Below are positions 47,849-55,437 of a stretch of DNA of 64,000 nucleotides, piece by piece (the first letter of the stretch is position 1; every line of letters begins with the position of its first letter). The notes under the pieces were generated by a model. The model was not told where the DNA came from. It searched no databases and was given only the letters and a program-made list of their open reading frames with translations. Position numbers and translations under genes: made by a program. The stretch is from assembly GCA_964606505.1 (NCBI GenBank), contig CAZSGM010000006.1:45838-109837 (forward strand), given 5' to 3'. This stretch comes from CAKVOD01 sp964606505 (GTDB lineage: Bacteria > Bacillota > Clostridia > Christensenellales > UBA1242).

Positions 47849-48219
47849 TCTCCGCCTCCAAGTTCTTTTATTTGGTTGTCGATGAAATTTCTCACTCTAT
47901 CGTATAAAATTGTAGTATCGTCATCTAAGTAATAATCTTCTTCCCTAAAAAAATCATCTTCTAATTGTTCTAGCACTTCAATCGCCTTGCTGTTTTGTAA
48001 TTTCTCAAAATCTTTATTTTTCTTTAATCTATCTAAATCAATATACCACTGGCTTTGAACACATTGCTCTAATTTTCTTTCTAATTCTAGGATTTTCTCT
48101 CCTTGTTTATTCAATAAACTAACGGTTTCGTAAAAATCTAAAAACTGATTTGTTTCACTGTCAAAAACTTCTCTTTGTTGTTTATCATCGTCATAATTAA
48201 CCAAAAATCTTTCTTCCAT
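47845..48219 (-). CDS. Phage protein of unknown function (124 residues)
   Basis: It starts at a TAATG overlap with a good AAGGAG site. It is acidic and helical, with EKILELERKLEQCVQSQWYIDLDRL as the middle. Common type of early phage gene; no family is recognised. Confidence 0.6.
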   Translation of the reverse strand: MEERFLVNYDDDKQQREVFDSETNQFLDFYETVSLLNKQGEKILELERKLEQCVQSQWYIDLDRLKKNKDFEKLQNSKAIEVLEQLEDDFFREEDYYLDDDTTILYDRVRNFIDNQIKELGGGE

Positions 48220-48755
48220 TACTTTCTCCTTATTTCATCAAGTTTCGCTTGTGCTTCTTCTTTGGTAGCAAAAACCATTTTATAATCAACCATATCTAAA
48301 TCATAGTCGACATCGACAAAACCGTCATCATCAATCGTTGTGTGTGGATTGTATACTATATCTGCATCTATCCATTTTGAAAAATCTTGAAAATTTGCTT
48401 TTACAATTTCATTATTATGAATAACAAATATTTCTTGACCTTTCTCAAAATCTGGTAGCACTATTGCTTTTGAGAGTTTTGATTTTAGTTCTGCGTTCTC
48501 TTTTTTAAGAGCCAACTTGCCTTCCCATATTGCCATATTTTCTTTGTAGTTTAAATGGTTTCTCAACTCTTCCACGCTTTCAATTCCAAACTCTTCTAGC
48601 ACGTCTTCTAGTTGACCGAGTTTGTTATATACTGCGTTTGGAATATCCATACAAGAATAATCATTAAATTCAATTTCGTCATTCAAATCATATTCTTTGA
48701 CCATTTTCCCGATGTCAGGGAAATGGTTATCAATGCATTTTGTTAATCTTTCCAT
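48219..48755 (-). CDS. Phage protein of unknown function (178 residues)
   Basis: It has an N-terminal MERLTK and an acidic domain. A coiled coil follows (about 65-90), and the C-terminal part has a repeated acidic pattern (DDDGFVDVDYDLDMVDY) ending in a short EEAQAKLDEIRRK helix. The next gene starts directly at its stop. The function is unknown. Confidence 0.6.
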   Translation of the reverse strand: MERLTKCIDNHFPDIGKMVKEYDLNDEIEFNDYSCMDIPNAVYNKLGQLEDVLEEFGIESVEELRNHLNYKENMAIWEGKLALKKENAELKSKLSKAIVLPDFEKGQEIFVIHNNEIVKANFQDFSKWIDADIVYNPHTTIDDDGFVDVDYDLDMVDYKMVFATKEEAQAKLDEIRRK

Positions 48756-48765
48756 AACTCCTTTT

Positions 48766-49053
48766 TCACACTCCTTTCAGCCACTCATTAGCAAAATCGC
48801 AAATTTCCTCATACGCTTGTACTTCGTCTCTTTGACGCGGTACTACATACCCACCCTCGTGTATTCGCAAGTTCCAAAAAGCATACAAATCATCTTTCCA
48901 AAGCCCATTCGCGCATTGTATAACCCCAAAACGAAATTTTACTTTATTGTCTTTGCTCACATATTCGCACGAAAATGATTCGCCACTTTGTATCTTTGTT
49001 ATGCAGTTTTGATAATCAAACCAAGAAAATATATCTTCAAGTCTATTTTCCAA
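48766..49053 (-). CDS. Phage protein of unknown function (95 residues)
   Basis: I place the start at TTG 49053, which has GGAGG six bases upstream, rather than at the ATG 23 codons earlier, which would overlap the initiator gene by 80 bases and lacks a site. It overlaps the initiator stop by 11 bases. A small alpha/beta domain with WKDDLYAFWNLRIHEGGYV; no family recognised. Confidence 0.55.
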   Translation of the reverse strand: MENRLEDIFSWFDYQNCITKIQSGESFSCEYVSKDNKVKFRFGVIQCANGLWKDDLYAFWNLRIHEGGYVVPRQRDEVQAYEEICDFANEWLKGV

Positions 49054-49897
49054 TAAAATCCTCCAAATTGCTGAATACCCCACTAAGTTCCTCTTTTGTA
49101 TACTCGCGATGGCGTATAGCAATCCCCGTTTTTTGCGTTAGCTTAGCAGGCGCTTGCTCTTTAGCTGTCGGCTCTTCCAGCCCGTGTAGATACCCCTCAA
49201 ACTTTGTCGCATTGAAAAGCGTTTCGGGTCGTAAATACTTTTGCATACTCGTGCCTTTCCATTCTGCAACTTTTTTATCTATAACCTTTTGCACATCTTC
49301 TTTGCTATACTCCTTAAGCCGTGCTAGCAAAAATTTTAGGTTGCTTTGCACTAACTTGAAGTGCGTTCCAGCCTTAGAATTGAGATAATCAATTAAAAAA
49401 TGTGCATCGTCGATGCTTTGCTCGACATTATATATATTTGTATTATTTTTAATAATACATTTATATTTATTGTTTTTATTTTTATTTATATTTACCCCCG
49501 TTCGCTCACATTCGCTAGCGTTCGCCGCCTTTTGTTTGCATTCGCTAGCGTTCGTTAGCGTTCGCTCGCTTTCGTCCACGTTCGCTTCTTCTTTTGTGCA
49601 TTCGCTAGCGTTTTCTTGCTTATTTTGCTTGCTTCTAGTGCCACTTTCTCTCGGCTTTGACGCATTAGCGCGATTTTTAACGCATTTTTCTTCATATTTT
49701 TGAGCATCAGCTTGTAGTTGTGAACCCATAAATGCAAATGCCATTTTGGTTGCCCCATCCATATCTTTTTCTATTTCAGATGTGTCAGTTCCATTAAATG
49801 CAGCAAAAAGCGCTTTAATTAATTTTACCTGTTCTGTTGCTGGCAACATATCAAAATACTTTTCATAGTCGGTATAAATCAAAAAACCTTTCATCAT
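49043..49897 (-). CDS. Phage replication initiator (DUF6291 plus Phg_2220_C-like)
   Basis: The 284-residue protein has an N-terminal helical domain (about 1-70, KGFLIYTDYEKYFDMLP) like DUF6291. A linker of about 70 residues is built from 10-residue repeats (NASEC...). The C-terminal domain (about 165-235, DYLNSKAGTHFKL to LFNATKFEGYLHG) matches the conserved phage C-terminal domain Phg_2220_C, found in DnaD-like initiators. It should bind the origin and help load the host helicase. The linker DNA holds the likely origin iterons, as in lambda O. SSB, nuclease and recombinase genes lie upstream. Confidence 0.8.
   Translation of the reverse strand: MMKGFLIYTDYEKYFDMLPATEQVKLIKALFAAFNGTDTSEIEKDMDGATKMAFAFMGSQLQADAQKYEEKCVKNRANASKPRESGTRSKQNKQENASECTKEEANVDESERTLTNASECKQKAANASECERTGVNINKNKNNKYKCIIKNNTNIYNVEQSIDDAHFLIDYLNSKAGTHFKLVQSNLKFLLARLKEYSKEDVQKVIDKKVAEWKGTSMQKYLRPETLFNATKFEGYLHGLEEPTAKEQAPAKLTQKTGIAIRHREYTKEELSGVFSNLEDFIGK
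49413..49613. other. Likely phage replication origin: iterons plus AT-rich region
   Basis: CATTCGCTAGCGTT occurs exactly at 49509, 49539 and 49599, with a diverged copy (9 of 14) at 49569, so four units lie at exactly 30-bp spacing. Each contains the palindrome CGCTAGCG. Next to them, 49430-49495 is nearly all A and T, a likely unwinding element. All lie in the linker of the initiator gene. Confidence 0.6.
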
Positions 49898-49927
49898 TTT
49901 TATTATTTCCTTTACGCTTTTTTTAGT

Positions 49928-50308
49928 TTAGAACGGCAAATCGTCGTCTTCAATAGGTTGTAAAACTGTATCTTCGCTCCCCGTAGTTTGTGTTTTTGGC
50001 GTCAAAAATTCCACTTCATCAGCCATAATCTCAAATACAAGAACCTTAACGCCATTTGTATTTTCGTATGAGCGTGTTTGCAATGCCCCAGAGACTGCGC
50101 ATTTGTTGCCTTTTTTCAAGTACTTACCACAATTGTTAGCAAGTTCACGCCACGCAACAATGTTGAGAAAATCAGTTGTTCTCGTCCCATCACTGTTCGC
50201 AAATCGTCTTTGAACCGCAAGCCCCATCTTACACACTTGTGTTCCATTTGATGTTGTTGTTATTTCTGGGTCTCTCGTTAAATTCCCAATTAAAAATATT
50301 CTATTCAT
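49928..50308 (-). CDS. ssb: Single-stranded DNA-binding protein
   Basis: The 126-residue protein has an OB fold beginning MNRIFLIGNLTRDPE, the core FLNIVAWRELANNCGKYL and GNKCAVSGALQTRSYEN, and the typical acidic tip DDDLPF, which recruits replication and repair proteins. The tip linker is short, as in phage SSBs. It has AGGAG before the ATG. Confidence 0.92.
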   Translation of the reverse strand: MNRIFLIGNLTRDPEITTTSNGTQVCKMGLAVQRRFANSDGTRTTDFLNIVAWRELANNCGKYLKKGNKCAVSGALQTRSYENTNGVKVLVFEIMADEVEFLTPKTQTTGSEDTVLQPIEDDDLPF

Positions 50309-50321
50309 AATCTTTTTTCTC

Positions 50322-50861
50322 CTAAATTTTTAATAATTCTTTAACATAGCATTCCAATAATTGCGCTATGTGGAAGCCCGCTAATTTATGCGGAATAAAA
50401 TGTATATGTAAGCCAAATTCAGCCTGCAAGCAAAGCAATGAGCGATAATACGCCTTCTTCTGCAACGCGGTCATATAATCCCCGCAAAGCACACGCTCGT
50501 AACTTCCATCTTCAATAACTAAATGCACGCTCGCATTCGTTCTAATCAATTCATTTCGAAAACGTTGTCTATATTGTGCCAAATTTGCGCTCAATTCTTC
50601 TAACGAACGCTTACGTTCAATTACGATTGCGTCGTCTAGGTAAATATCACGCATAATGCCCAATTCTTCATTTTTGGGTATCATAATGCTGTAATCTGCG
50701 CTCGGTAACGCCTTTAATTTGTGCTGTATTTTCATTTTATCAAACGTGTCAATTATGTGTTGATTTTCTTGTTCCCTTGTATCCACCAAGTAGACAAGGC
50801 TACCTAAAATTTTTTTGGCTTCCTTGTCTGTGTAGTGGTACGCTTCTAGACCTAATGTCAT
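50322..50861 (-). CDS. ERCC4-type nuclease
   Basis: The 179-residue protein has the ERCC4 nuclease motifs: VDTREQ (about 29-34), ADYSI and IERKRSLEEL (V/I-ERK-xxx-D/E). Phage proteins of this type are stand-alone structure-specific nucleases working with recombination proteins. It overlaps the Rad52-like gene by 4 bases (ATGA), supporting a joint role in recombination or repair of phage DNA. Confidence 0.8.
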   Translation of the reverse strand: MTLGLEAYHYTDKEAKKILGSLVYLVDTREQENQHIIDTFDKMKIQHKLKALPSADYSIMIPKNEELGIMRDIYLDDAIVIERKRSLEELSANLAQYRQRFRNELIRTNASVHLVIEDGSYERVLCGDYMTALQKKAYYRSLLCLQAEFGLHIHFIPHKLAGFHIAQLLECYVKELLKI

Positions 50862-51571
50862 AACTTGTCCTGCCCTACATCGCTCGTAGCGTCATTTCCG
50901 CCCGTTTTAACGTCATTTTCGCATTCTTTTGCCTCCATCGACAAATTATTCGACACGGCTTTTTTAGCCCTGTTTTCGGCAATTATACAATTCGCACACT
51001 TATGATGTTGTTCAATAACTTTTTGTGGTTCCATTATGCTTCCATCTTTGCATTTAACTGGCGCAACTGGCTTACCACATACTGGACAAATTAGCGCCTC
51101 GGATTTACCCTCTTGCTCCGTATTCTCTTGTGCCTCGGGCTTTGTGTATTTTGTACTATCTGCTCCCCAGTATACATCTGCGCCCATTCCCAACATCTTG
51201 CACGCAACACTAATCGCGTCTGTATATGCCATTTTATAGCACTCATCACTTGTATGCGCCCCCGCTTTTTCCTTTGCAACAAACGCGCTGCCACCTACTC
51301 CAACAATGGGCTCACTCCACTCGCCATCAACCTTAACTCGCAATTCAGCCTCCACAAATGCGGAAATCTCTCCGTCCGCACCCGTCTCAAGCCACTTATT
51401 TGCTATTTTTATTGTCCACCCAATTCCACAAACACCAAAGACCTCGGTCAATTTTTTTATTCGCCACATCGGGTTTATATCCGTTTTCCCCTTTAATCGT
51501 CCAGACGATATTTCCTTTTGAGCATTCCTTGGAACTTCACGACATTGTTCATATATTGCTAAATTTTCCAT
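50858..51571 (-). CDS. Rad52/Sak-like single-strand annealing protein
   Basis: The 237-residue protein begins with REVPRNAQKEISSGRLKGKTDINPMWR and GIGWTIKI, a pattern of Sak/Rad52-type phage annealing proteins. A DNA-binding core follows (EAELRVKVDGEW, GVGGSAFVAKEK, CYKMAYTDAISVACKMLGMGADV). The C-terminal 70 residues add a zinc ribbon (CPVCGKP...CANC). It should anneal single strands during phage recombination, with the ERCC4 nuclease and SSB next to it. Confidence 0.8.
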   Translation of the reverse strand: MENLAIYEQCREVPRNAQKEISSGRLKGKTDINPMWRIKKLTEVFGVCGIGWTIKIANKWLETGADGEISAFVEAELRVKVDGEWSEPIVGVGGSAFVAKEKAGAHTSDECYKMAYTDAISVACKMLGMGADVYWGADSTKYTKPEAQENTEQEGKSEALICPVCGKPVAPVKCKDGSIMEPQKVIEQHHKCANCIIAENRAKKAVSNNLSMEAKECENDVKTGGNDATSDVGQDKL

Positions 51572-51584
51572 AATTATTTCTCCC

Positions 51585-51764
51585 TTACTTTTGTTCTCCC
51601 TCTTCGAATTTTTTTAATCTTTCCCCCAATTTTTTGAGCCACCTATACTGCGCCAGTCTCCTGCGCTGTCTGTCTTGTCTATCTCTATAATACTTTTCAG
51701 CGCGCTTTACATCTTCATCACTTCTTAGCGCGCTAAGTTCTTTTTCTTCTTCCAATGTCAACAT
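51585..51764 (-). CDS. Small basic phage protein (59 residues)
   Basis: It reads MLTLEEEKELSALRSDEDVK, then a Arg-rich helix (DRQDRQRRRLAQ) and a Lys-rich end. It fills the gap between two phage genes on the same strand. The ribosome binding site is weak (AGGT). It could bind nucleic acid; the function is unknown. Confidence 0.55.
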   Translation of the reverse strand: MLTLEEEKELSALRSDEDVKRAEKYYRDRQDRQRRRLAQYRWLKKLGERLKKFEEGEQK

Positions 51765-51771
51765 TTTTTAC

Positions 51772-52272
51772 CTACTTTATACTGATGTTTTTTCTCGTCG
51801 CAAGTTCACACCCCTCAATTTCTTTCCCTAATTTTAAGGCGTACTTAATATCAATTTTATTGATTTCTTCCTTAACTCTTACATATTCTCTAGGTACTTG
51901 ACTAGGGTTTAGTATGTTTACATACTCTGAATCGCGCACCGTTATACTTGCCCGCGTTGTCGCATATCGGTCTTTATTCAGTGCGAGCATATTATTAAGC
52001 AAGTATATTTCTAGCCGCTCTGCTGTATTTTGCATTGTCTTTTGCCTCTTCTCGAGGTTTATTTTCTCTTTCTTAAGTGCATCTGCATCGCTTTTTAACT
52101 GCTTTATGAATACTGCCACATTTTCAATTTTTTTGTCTGTATCTTTTTCAACTGTTGCTATTTGTTCTATAACAACTGGGTCAACCTCTCCAGTTTCTTC
52201 ATCTACGGCTTCGCCACTTGTTATTAAGTTATACAAATATAGCAAGTCATCAGTCATTTCATACAATGTCAT
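51772..52272 (-). CDS. Siphovirus Gp157-family protein
   Basis: The 166-residue protein has the Gp157 layout: MTLYEMTDDLLYLYNLI, EVDPVVIEQI, a long helix with KKEKINLEKRQKTMQNTAERLE, and LNPSQVPREYVRVKEEINKIDIKYALKLGKEIEGCEL. The family is linked to phage resistance in streptococci and often sits next to recombination genes. Its reaction is unknown. Confidence 0.85.
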   Translation of the reverse strand: MTLYEMTDDLLYLYNLITSGEAVDEETGEVDPVVIEQIATVEKDTDKKIENVAVFIKQLKSDADALKKEKINLEKRQKTMQNTAERLEIYLLNNMLALNKDRYATTRASITVRDSEYVNILNPSQVPREYVRVKEEINKIDIKYALKLGKEIEGCELATRKNISIK

Positions 52273-52274
52273 AT

Positions 52275-52493
52275 TTATTTATTCTTCTCCTTTGCTTGTT
52301 GATTGAGTTCTACATATTTTGCCCAAAGTGTATCTATTGCGCCTCTATCACGCAACTGAACACCTTTATTTTTATTCAACCTTTTGTTTACCGTCTCTAG
52401 CATACGCGTATATGGATACCCCCACAATATTGTCAAGCCACCTATGTTCTTCATCATTATCTCAACTTTTTTTCTCAACTCATAATCTGCCAT
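52275..52493 (-). CDS. Phage protein of unknown function (72 residues)
   Basis: A basic helical protein (ELRKKVEIMMKNIGG, then TVNKRLNKNKGV). It overlaps the upstream gene by 14 bases. No family is recognised. Confidence 0.55.
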   Translation of the reverse strand: MADYELRKKVEIMMKNIGGLTILWGYPYTRMLETVNKRLNKNKGVQLRDRGAIDTLWAKYVELNQQAKEKNK

Positions 52494-52806
52494 ACGTTAC
52501 TCCTTTTGCACTTTCATAACCAGCCCAATCATCAGTCCTTTGCGTTTCATAGTCGCGATATTCTTCCCACGCTTTATCCTTAAAGGCTTCCTTCACATCA
52601 TCAATGTTGACTAACTGTTCAATGTCAATGTCTAGGTCGTCTATTAAATAATCTACAACCGCCGCTACTGTTGGCTTATCTAATTCTCCGCTTTTGTCCA
52701 CACTATCAAAGAACAATTCCTTAACAACTTCTTTTACTTCACTTTTCCTTGGTTCATAACTGCAGTTATTCCCGTAATCGTCCCAATACTCAAAATTATA
52801 ATTCAT
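52480..52806 (-). CDS. Acidic phage protein (108 residues)
   Basis: I start at ATG 52806 (MNYNFEYWDDYGNN), which overlaps the stop of the small gene upstream by 11 bases, instead of an ATG 22 codons earlier without a site. It is acidic (KPTVAAVVDYLIDDLDIDIE). The function is unknown. Confidence 0.55.
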   Translation of the reverse strand: MNYNFEYWDDYGNNCSYEPRKSEVKEVVKELFFDSVDKSGELDKPTVAAVVDYLIDDLDIDIEQLVNIDDVKEAFKDKAWEEYRDYETQRTDDWAGYESAKGVTYGRL

Positions 52807-52912
52807 TACGTACACCCCACTTGAATAAGATATACCTCGCAAGTTCACTATCACAAACTGGGGGTCTCCCATAAAAATCTACAAACTGCCCATAATAATA
52901 ACTACTAATCAT
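52796..52912 (-). CDS. Tiny phage protein (38 residues)
   Basis: A perfect TAGGAGG site precedes the ATG at 52912. It reads MISSYYYGQFVDFYGRPPVC and ends FKWGVRNEL, and overlaps the next gene by 11 bases. The function is unknown. Confidence 0.6.
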   Translation of the reverse strand: MISSYYYGQFVDFYGRPPVCDSELARYILFKWGVRNEL

Positions 52913-52978
52913 AATAAACCTCCTACCTTCTGATTAAATATAGTTTTTAAATATTTGTCTAAAATTTGTTACTTTTTA

Positions 52979-53007
52979 TTGTTTTTTATTAAATTGTGTG
53001 CTATAAT
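52979..53007 (+). promoter_or_regulatory. Promoter of candidate antisense RNA
   Basis: TTGTTT (52979-52984), 17 bases and TATAAT (53002-53007) with an extended TGC. The -35 is weak, the -10 perfect. It points rightward, against the early phage operon. Confidence 0.5.
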
Positions 53008-53095
53008 CCTACTAAGCGTTTTTTATAAGCGCTTAGGTAGGATTGGGAGTCAATCGGCATTTATTTGTTTGGGTGCGCCGATTGGCTCTTTTTTT
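53008..53095 (+). ncRNA. Candidate ~80-nt antisense small RNA in early operon
   Basis: Directly after the promoter a hairpin (CTAAGCG 53012-53018 with CGCTTAG 53030-53036, extended by CCTAC/GTAGG) is followed by a second hairpin (53048-53058 with 53077-53087, one G-U) and seven T (53089-53095). Together they form a complete small-RNA unit with no ORF. It overlaps the 3' end of the gene at 53050-53271 on the other strand. Confidence 0.45.
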
Positions 53096-53271
53096 ATGGC
53101 TTGTCTCGGCATATTGTACCATTTATCAAAGTCGCTCACAGTAACCTTGCCAGAAATGTGCATTATATCTGAACAAGTTTTTATTGAACGAATGATTGAA
53201 TATGCCTTGTCACGACTAGCTTGAAACATATTTATTATGTCTATGTAGTCATAAAATAACTTTTCTTCCAT
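53050..53271 (-). CDS. Excisionase-like small DNA-binding protein
   Basis: The 73-residue protein has a predicted winged-helix/helix-turn-helix (LFYDYIDIINMFQASRDKAY), as in excisionase/MerR-like phage proteins. Its last 14 codons lie in the terminator hairpin of the antisense RNA. The site AAAGGAG is good. It may act as Xis for the integrase or as a regulator; I cannot tell which. Confidence 0.5.
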   Translation of the reverse strand: MEEKLFYDYIDIINMFQASRDKAYSIIRSIKTCSDIMHISGKVTVSDFDKWYNMPRQAIKKEPIGAPKQINAD

Positions 53272-53547
53272 TTACTTCTCCTTTTTATAATGCTCTTCGT
53301 CATTTACAATAGATATTTTGCAATTGAATTCTTTTTCAATATCTTGAATTGTACGCGTTTGACTTGTTTGTCCAAGCGCCTTTTTCTTTTTCCATTCTTC
53401 AAATTTCCGACAATTTGCAGAGTTTTGAAAGAAATTTTGTATAATTTTCCTGCGAACAACTCTCCAAGCAAAATTTTCTATGTGCCACTGGCTCATTTCA
53501 CCAACAACAATCGTTGCTTCTTTGGTTGCCATTTTTTCTTTTCTCAC
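53272..53547 (-). CDS. Early phage protein (91 residues)
   Basis: It starts at GTG 53547 with AAAGGAG six bases before; the GTG overlaps the stop of the Cro-like gene (TAGTG). It is helical and basic (IENFAWRVVRRKIIQNFFQN). The function is unknown. Confidence 0.55.
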   Translation of the reverse strand: MRKEKMATKEATIVVGEMSQWHIENFAWRVVRRKIIQNFFQNSANCRKFEEWKKKKALGQTSQTRTIQDIEKEFNCKISIVNDEEHYKKEK

Positions 53548-53756
53548 TAACTACTCCTTTTGTTTCTATTGGTGTCGTTAATTAAGTCGTCTACAGTACA
53601 ACTAAACACTTTGGCTATTTTTTGCAGTGTTTGTATGCTTGGTTCGCGTTTCCCATTTTCGTATTGCGAAACTGCTGCAGTCGTTATCCCTAATTCTTTT
53701 GCAAGAACAATTTGACTCATTTTCTTTTCTTGCCTATACTTTAATATATTTAGCAA
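53547..53756 (-). CDS. Cro-like XRE-family regulator
   Basis: The start is TTG at 53756, after a near-perfect AAGGAGGTGAT; an upstream ATG at 53780 would have this site inside the gene. The 69 residues hold one XRE helix-turn-helix (SQIVLAKELGITTAAVSQYENGK). It is divergent from the repressor gene across three operator dyads, the first of which overlaps its leader. It should act as the lytic regulator. Confidence 0.8.
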   Translation of the reverse strand: MLNILKYRQEKKMSQIVLAKELGITTAAVSQYENGKREPSIQTLQKIAKVFSCTVDDLINDTNRNKRSS

Positions 53757-53774
53757 ATAAATCACCTCCTTATT

Positions 53775-53891
53775 TAACATTTCGTTAGTATGCTATCATA
53801 TTATAAAATTAATGTCAAGCGTTTTTTAACATTTTGTGAAAAATTTTTATTTTTTTTATTAACTACTTGAAATAATGCTAACATTATGTTA
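53775..53891. promoter_or_regulatory. Three phage operators, 52 bp apart
   Basis: TAAC-N5-GTTA dyads lie at 53775-53787, 53827-53839 (GTGA variant) and 53879-53891. All share TAACATT in the same direction. The first overlaps the cro start region; the third overlaps the -10 of the repressor promoter. Spacing is exactly 52 bases, about five helical turns, so bound dimers would sit on one face. Confidence 0.6.
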
Positions 53892-53895
53892 ATAT
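53867..53895 (+). promoter_or_regulatory. Repressor promoter
   Basis: TTGAAA (53867-53872), 17 bases and TAATAT (53890-53895). The third operator covers its -10, so the repressor can control itself. Confidence 0.55.
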
Positions 53896-53912
53896 TTAGC
53901 AAGAGGAAAGAT

Positions 53913-54518
53913 ATGTTTGCGGATAGATTACGAAATTTGAGACGTTCCAAGCAGTTAACACAAACTGAATTAGGCAAAATGATTAATGTGTCAAATGGAA
54001 CAATAGCAATGTGGGAAACTGCCAAAAGGCAACCCGATTTAGATACACTTATTAAAATATCTAACTTATTTGATGTTTCAGTAGATAATTTACTAGACAA
54101 TGAAAAAACTGATAAAAAGAAAGGTGTTAAAATTCCCGTCTTGGGACGCATCCCAGCAGGCATCCCAATTGAAGCGATTCAAGAAATACTTGATTATGAA
54201 GAAATTTCGGACGAAATGGCACGAAACGGTGAGTACTTTGCACTGAAAGTCAAAGGCAACAGTATGACGCCCGAAATAACCGACGGCGAAATTGCAATTG
54301 TAAGAAAGCAAGAAGACGTCAATTCTGGAGATATTTGCGTTGTATTAGTAAACGGCAATGAAGCAACACTTAAGCGCATAAAAAAAAGCGAGCAAGGGCT
54401 CGCATTGATACCGACAAATACAATTGAATTTACACCAACCTTTTACACTTACGAAGAAATCGAAAAGTTACCAGTGCGAATAATCGGCAAAGTCGTCGAA
54501 ACCCGCAAAACTTGGTAA
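53913..54518 (+). CDS. CI/LexA-like repressor with S24 peptidase domain
   Basis: The start is ATG 53913 after AGAGGAAAG (201 residues); an in-frame ATG at 53886 lies inside the promoter. The N-terminal helix-turn-helix is at about 5-60 (LTQTELGKMINVSNGTIAMWE). The S24 autoprotease domain has Ala-Gly cleavage at A82-G83, Ser S117 (GNSM) and Lys K154 (EATLKRI). RecA-stimulated self-cleavage should release the operators and induce the prophage. Confidence 0.9.
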   Translation: MFADRLRNLRRSKQLTQTELGKMINVSNGTIAMWETAKRQPDLDTLIKISNLFDVSVDNLLDNEKTDKKKGVKIPVLGRIPAGIPIEAIQEILDYEEISDEMARNGEYFALKVKGNSMTPEITDGEIAIVRKQEDVNSGDICVVLVNGNEATLKRIKKSEQGLALIPTNTIEFTPTFYTYEEIEKLPVRIIGKVVETRKTW

Positions 54519-54544
54519 AACCACAAAAAGAATAGGAAAACATA

Positions 54545-54973
54545 ATGGGAACTGGCGCGATTATTTTTATTGCTATAGGCATCATACTACTGATAGCTAT
54601 CATTATAGCTGTAACTGATTACCTTCAAAAAAAAGACATTATATCATTTATAGGGAAGAAAACAAAACAACTATTTTTTAATTATACCTATGACAATGAT
54701 ATCGTCGACTTAAATTATTTTTCTGAAGTTGAAGCAAATGTGCTCAATATTCTCAAAACAAATCTGGAAAAAGAAAGAGAAAAAAATCAAGAAAAGTTAA
54801 ATATTTATTTTGGTAAGGTAAATATTAATAAATGGGTTACCTCAAAAACGCACGATATTATTGTCAATTTTTACGACAAAGGCGAAAATTTTACGCCAAC
54901 AGAAAAAAAACAATATACAATGCTACTCCAATATCTGCAAAAAGAATTAGATAGTACTAAAATAAATAAATAG
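54545..54973 (+). CDS. Prophage membrane protein (142 residues)
   Basis: It has one N-terminal membrane segment (about 5-25, IIFIAIGIILLIAIIIAV) and a cytoplasmic helical, Lys/Glu-rich part. It starts 26 bases after the repressor. Genes expressed with the repressor in this place often give superinfection exclusion or lysogenic conversion. The family is unknown. Confidence 0.6.
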   Translation: MGTGAIIFIAIGIILLIAIIIAVTDYLQKKDIISFIGKKTKQLFFNYTYDNDIVDLNYFSEVEANVLNILKTNLEKEREKNQEKLNIYFGKVNINKWVTSKTHDIIVNFYDKGENFTPTEKKQYTMLLQYLQKELDSTKINK

Positions 54974-54981
54974 GTGCAATT

Positions 54982-55404
54982 ATGCAATTATACGGCATTC
55001 AAAACCCCTGGCTACAAATATTGTGTGTTACTATAGCAATTTCTATAGTATTTTGCGTATGGTATCTTACAGCTAGAAATAATAAAAGCAAAAAACAGAT
55101 GCAAAGAAGTATAGAAACTTGTTTGGGCATCTATTTCGTTTATTTATTTGGGCTATTGGGTATACTAGCTGTATGCGTTTACCTATTAATGGCGTACATA
55201 AACAAACGAAACAAAGAGAAAAATAAATCTACCCCCGCTGAAATTCCCCAACTCAATCTTGACGATGATATCAAAACCCCCACATATATAAATCTATATG
55301 AAGAAACAACCAATAATACAAAAAACGCTATTATAGATAAGGCAAATACAAAACAACCCCCAACCCAATCAAGTAAAACAGATATAAACATATATGACAT
55401 TTAA
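54982..55404 (+). CDS. Prophage membrane protein (140 residues)
   Basis: Two membrane segments (about 10-30 and 50-75) are followed by a polar C-terminal tail of about 65 residues, Thr/Asn/Pro-rich. It lies 8 bases after the previous membrane gene, so the two probably work together. The function is unknown. Confidence 0.6.
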   Translation: MQLYGIQNPWLQILCVTIAISIVFCVWYLTARNNKSKKQMQRSIETCLGIYFVYLFGLLGILAVCVYLLMAYINKRNKEKNKSTPAEIPQLNLDDDIKTPTYINLYEETTNNTKNAIIDKANTKQPPTQSSKTDINIYDI

Positions 55405-55437
55405 GCCATTAACATATTAAAAAACAGGAGAAATATA

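Noticed and set aside
49497..49613. A CRISPR array, because of the 30-bp periodic repeats
   Set aside because: The repeats are 14 bases, inside an ORF whose protein repeat explains the period, and there are no spacers of typical length or cas genes.
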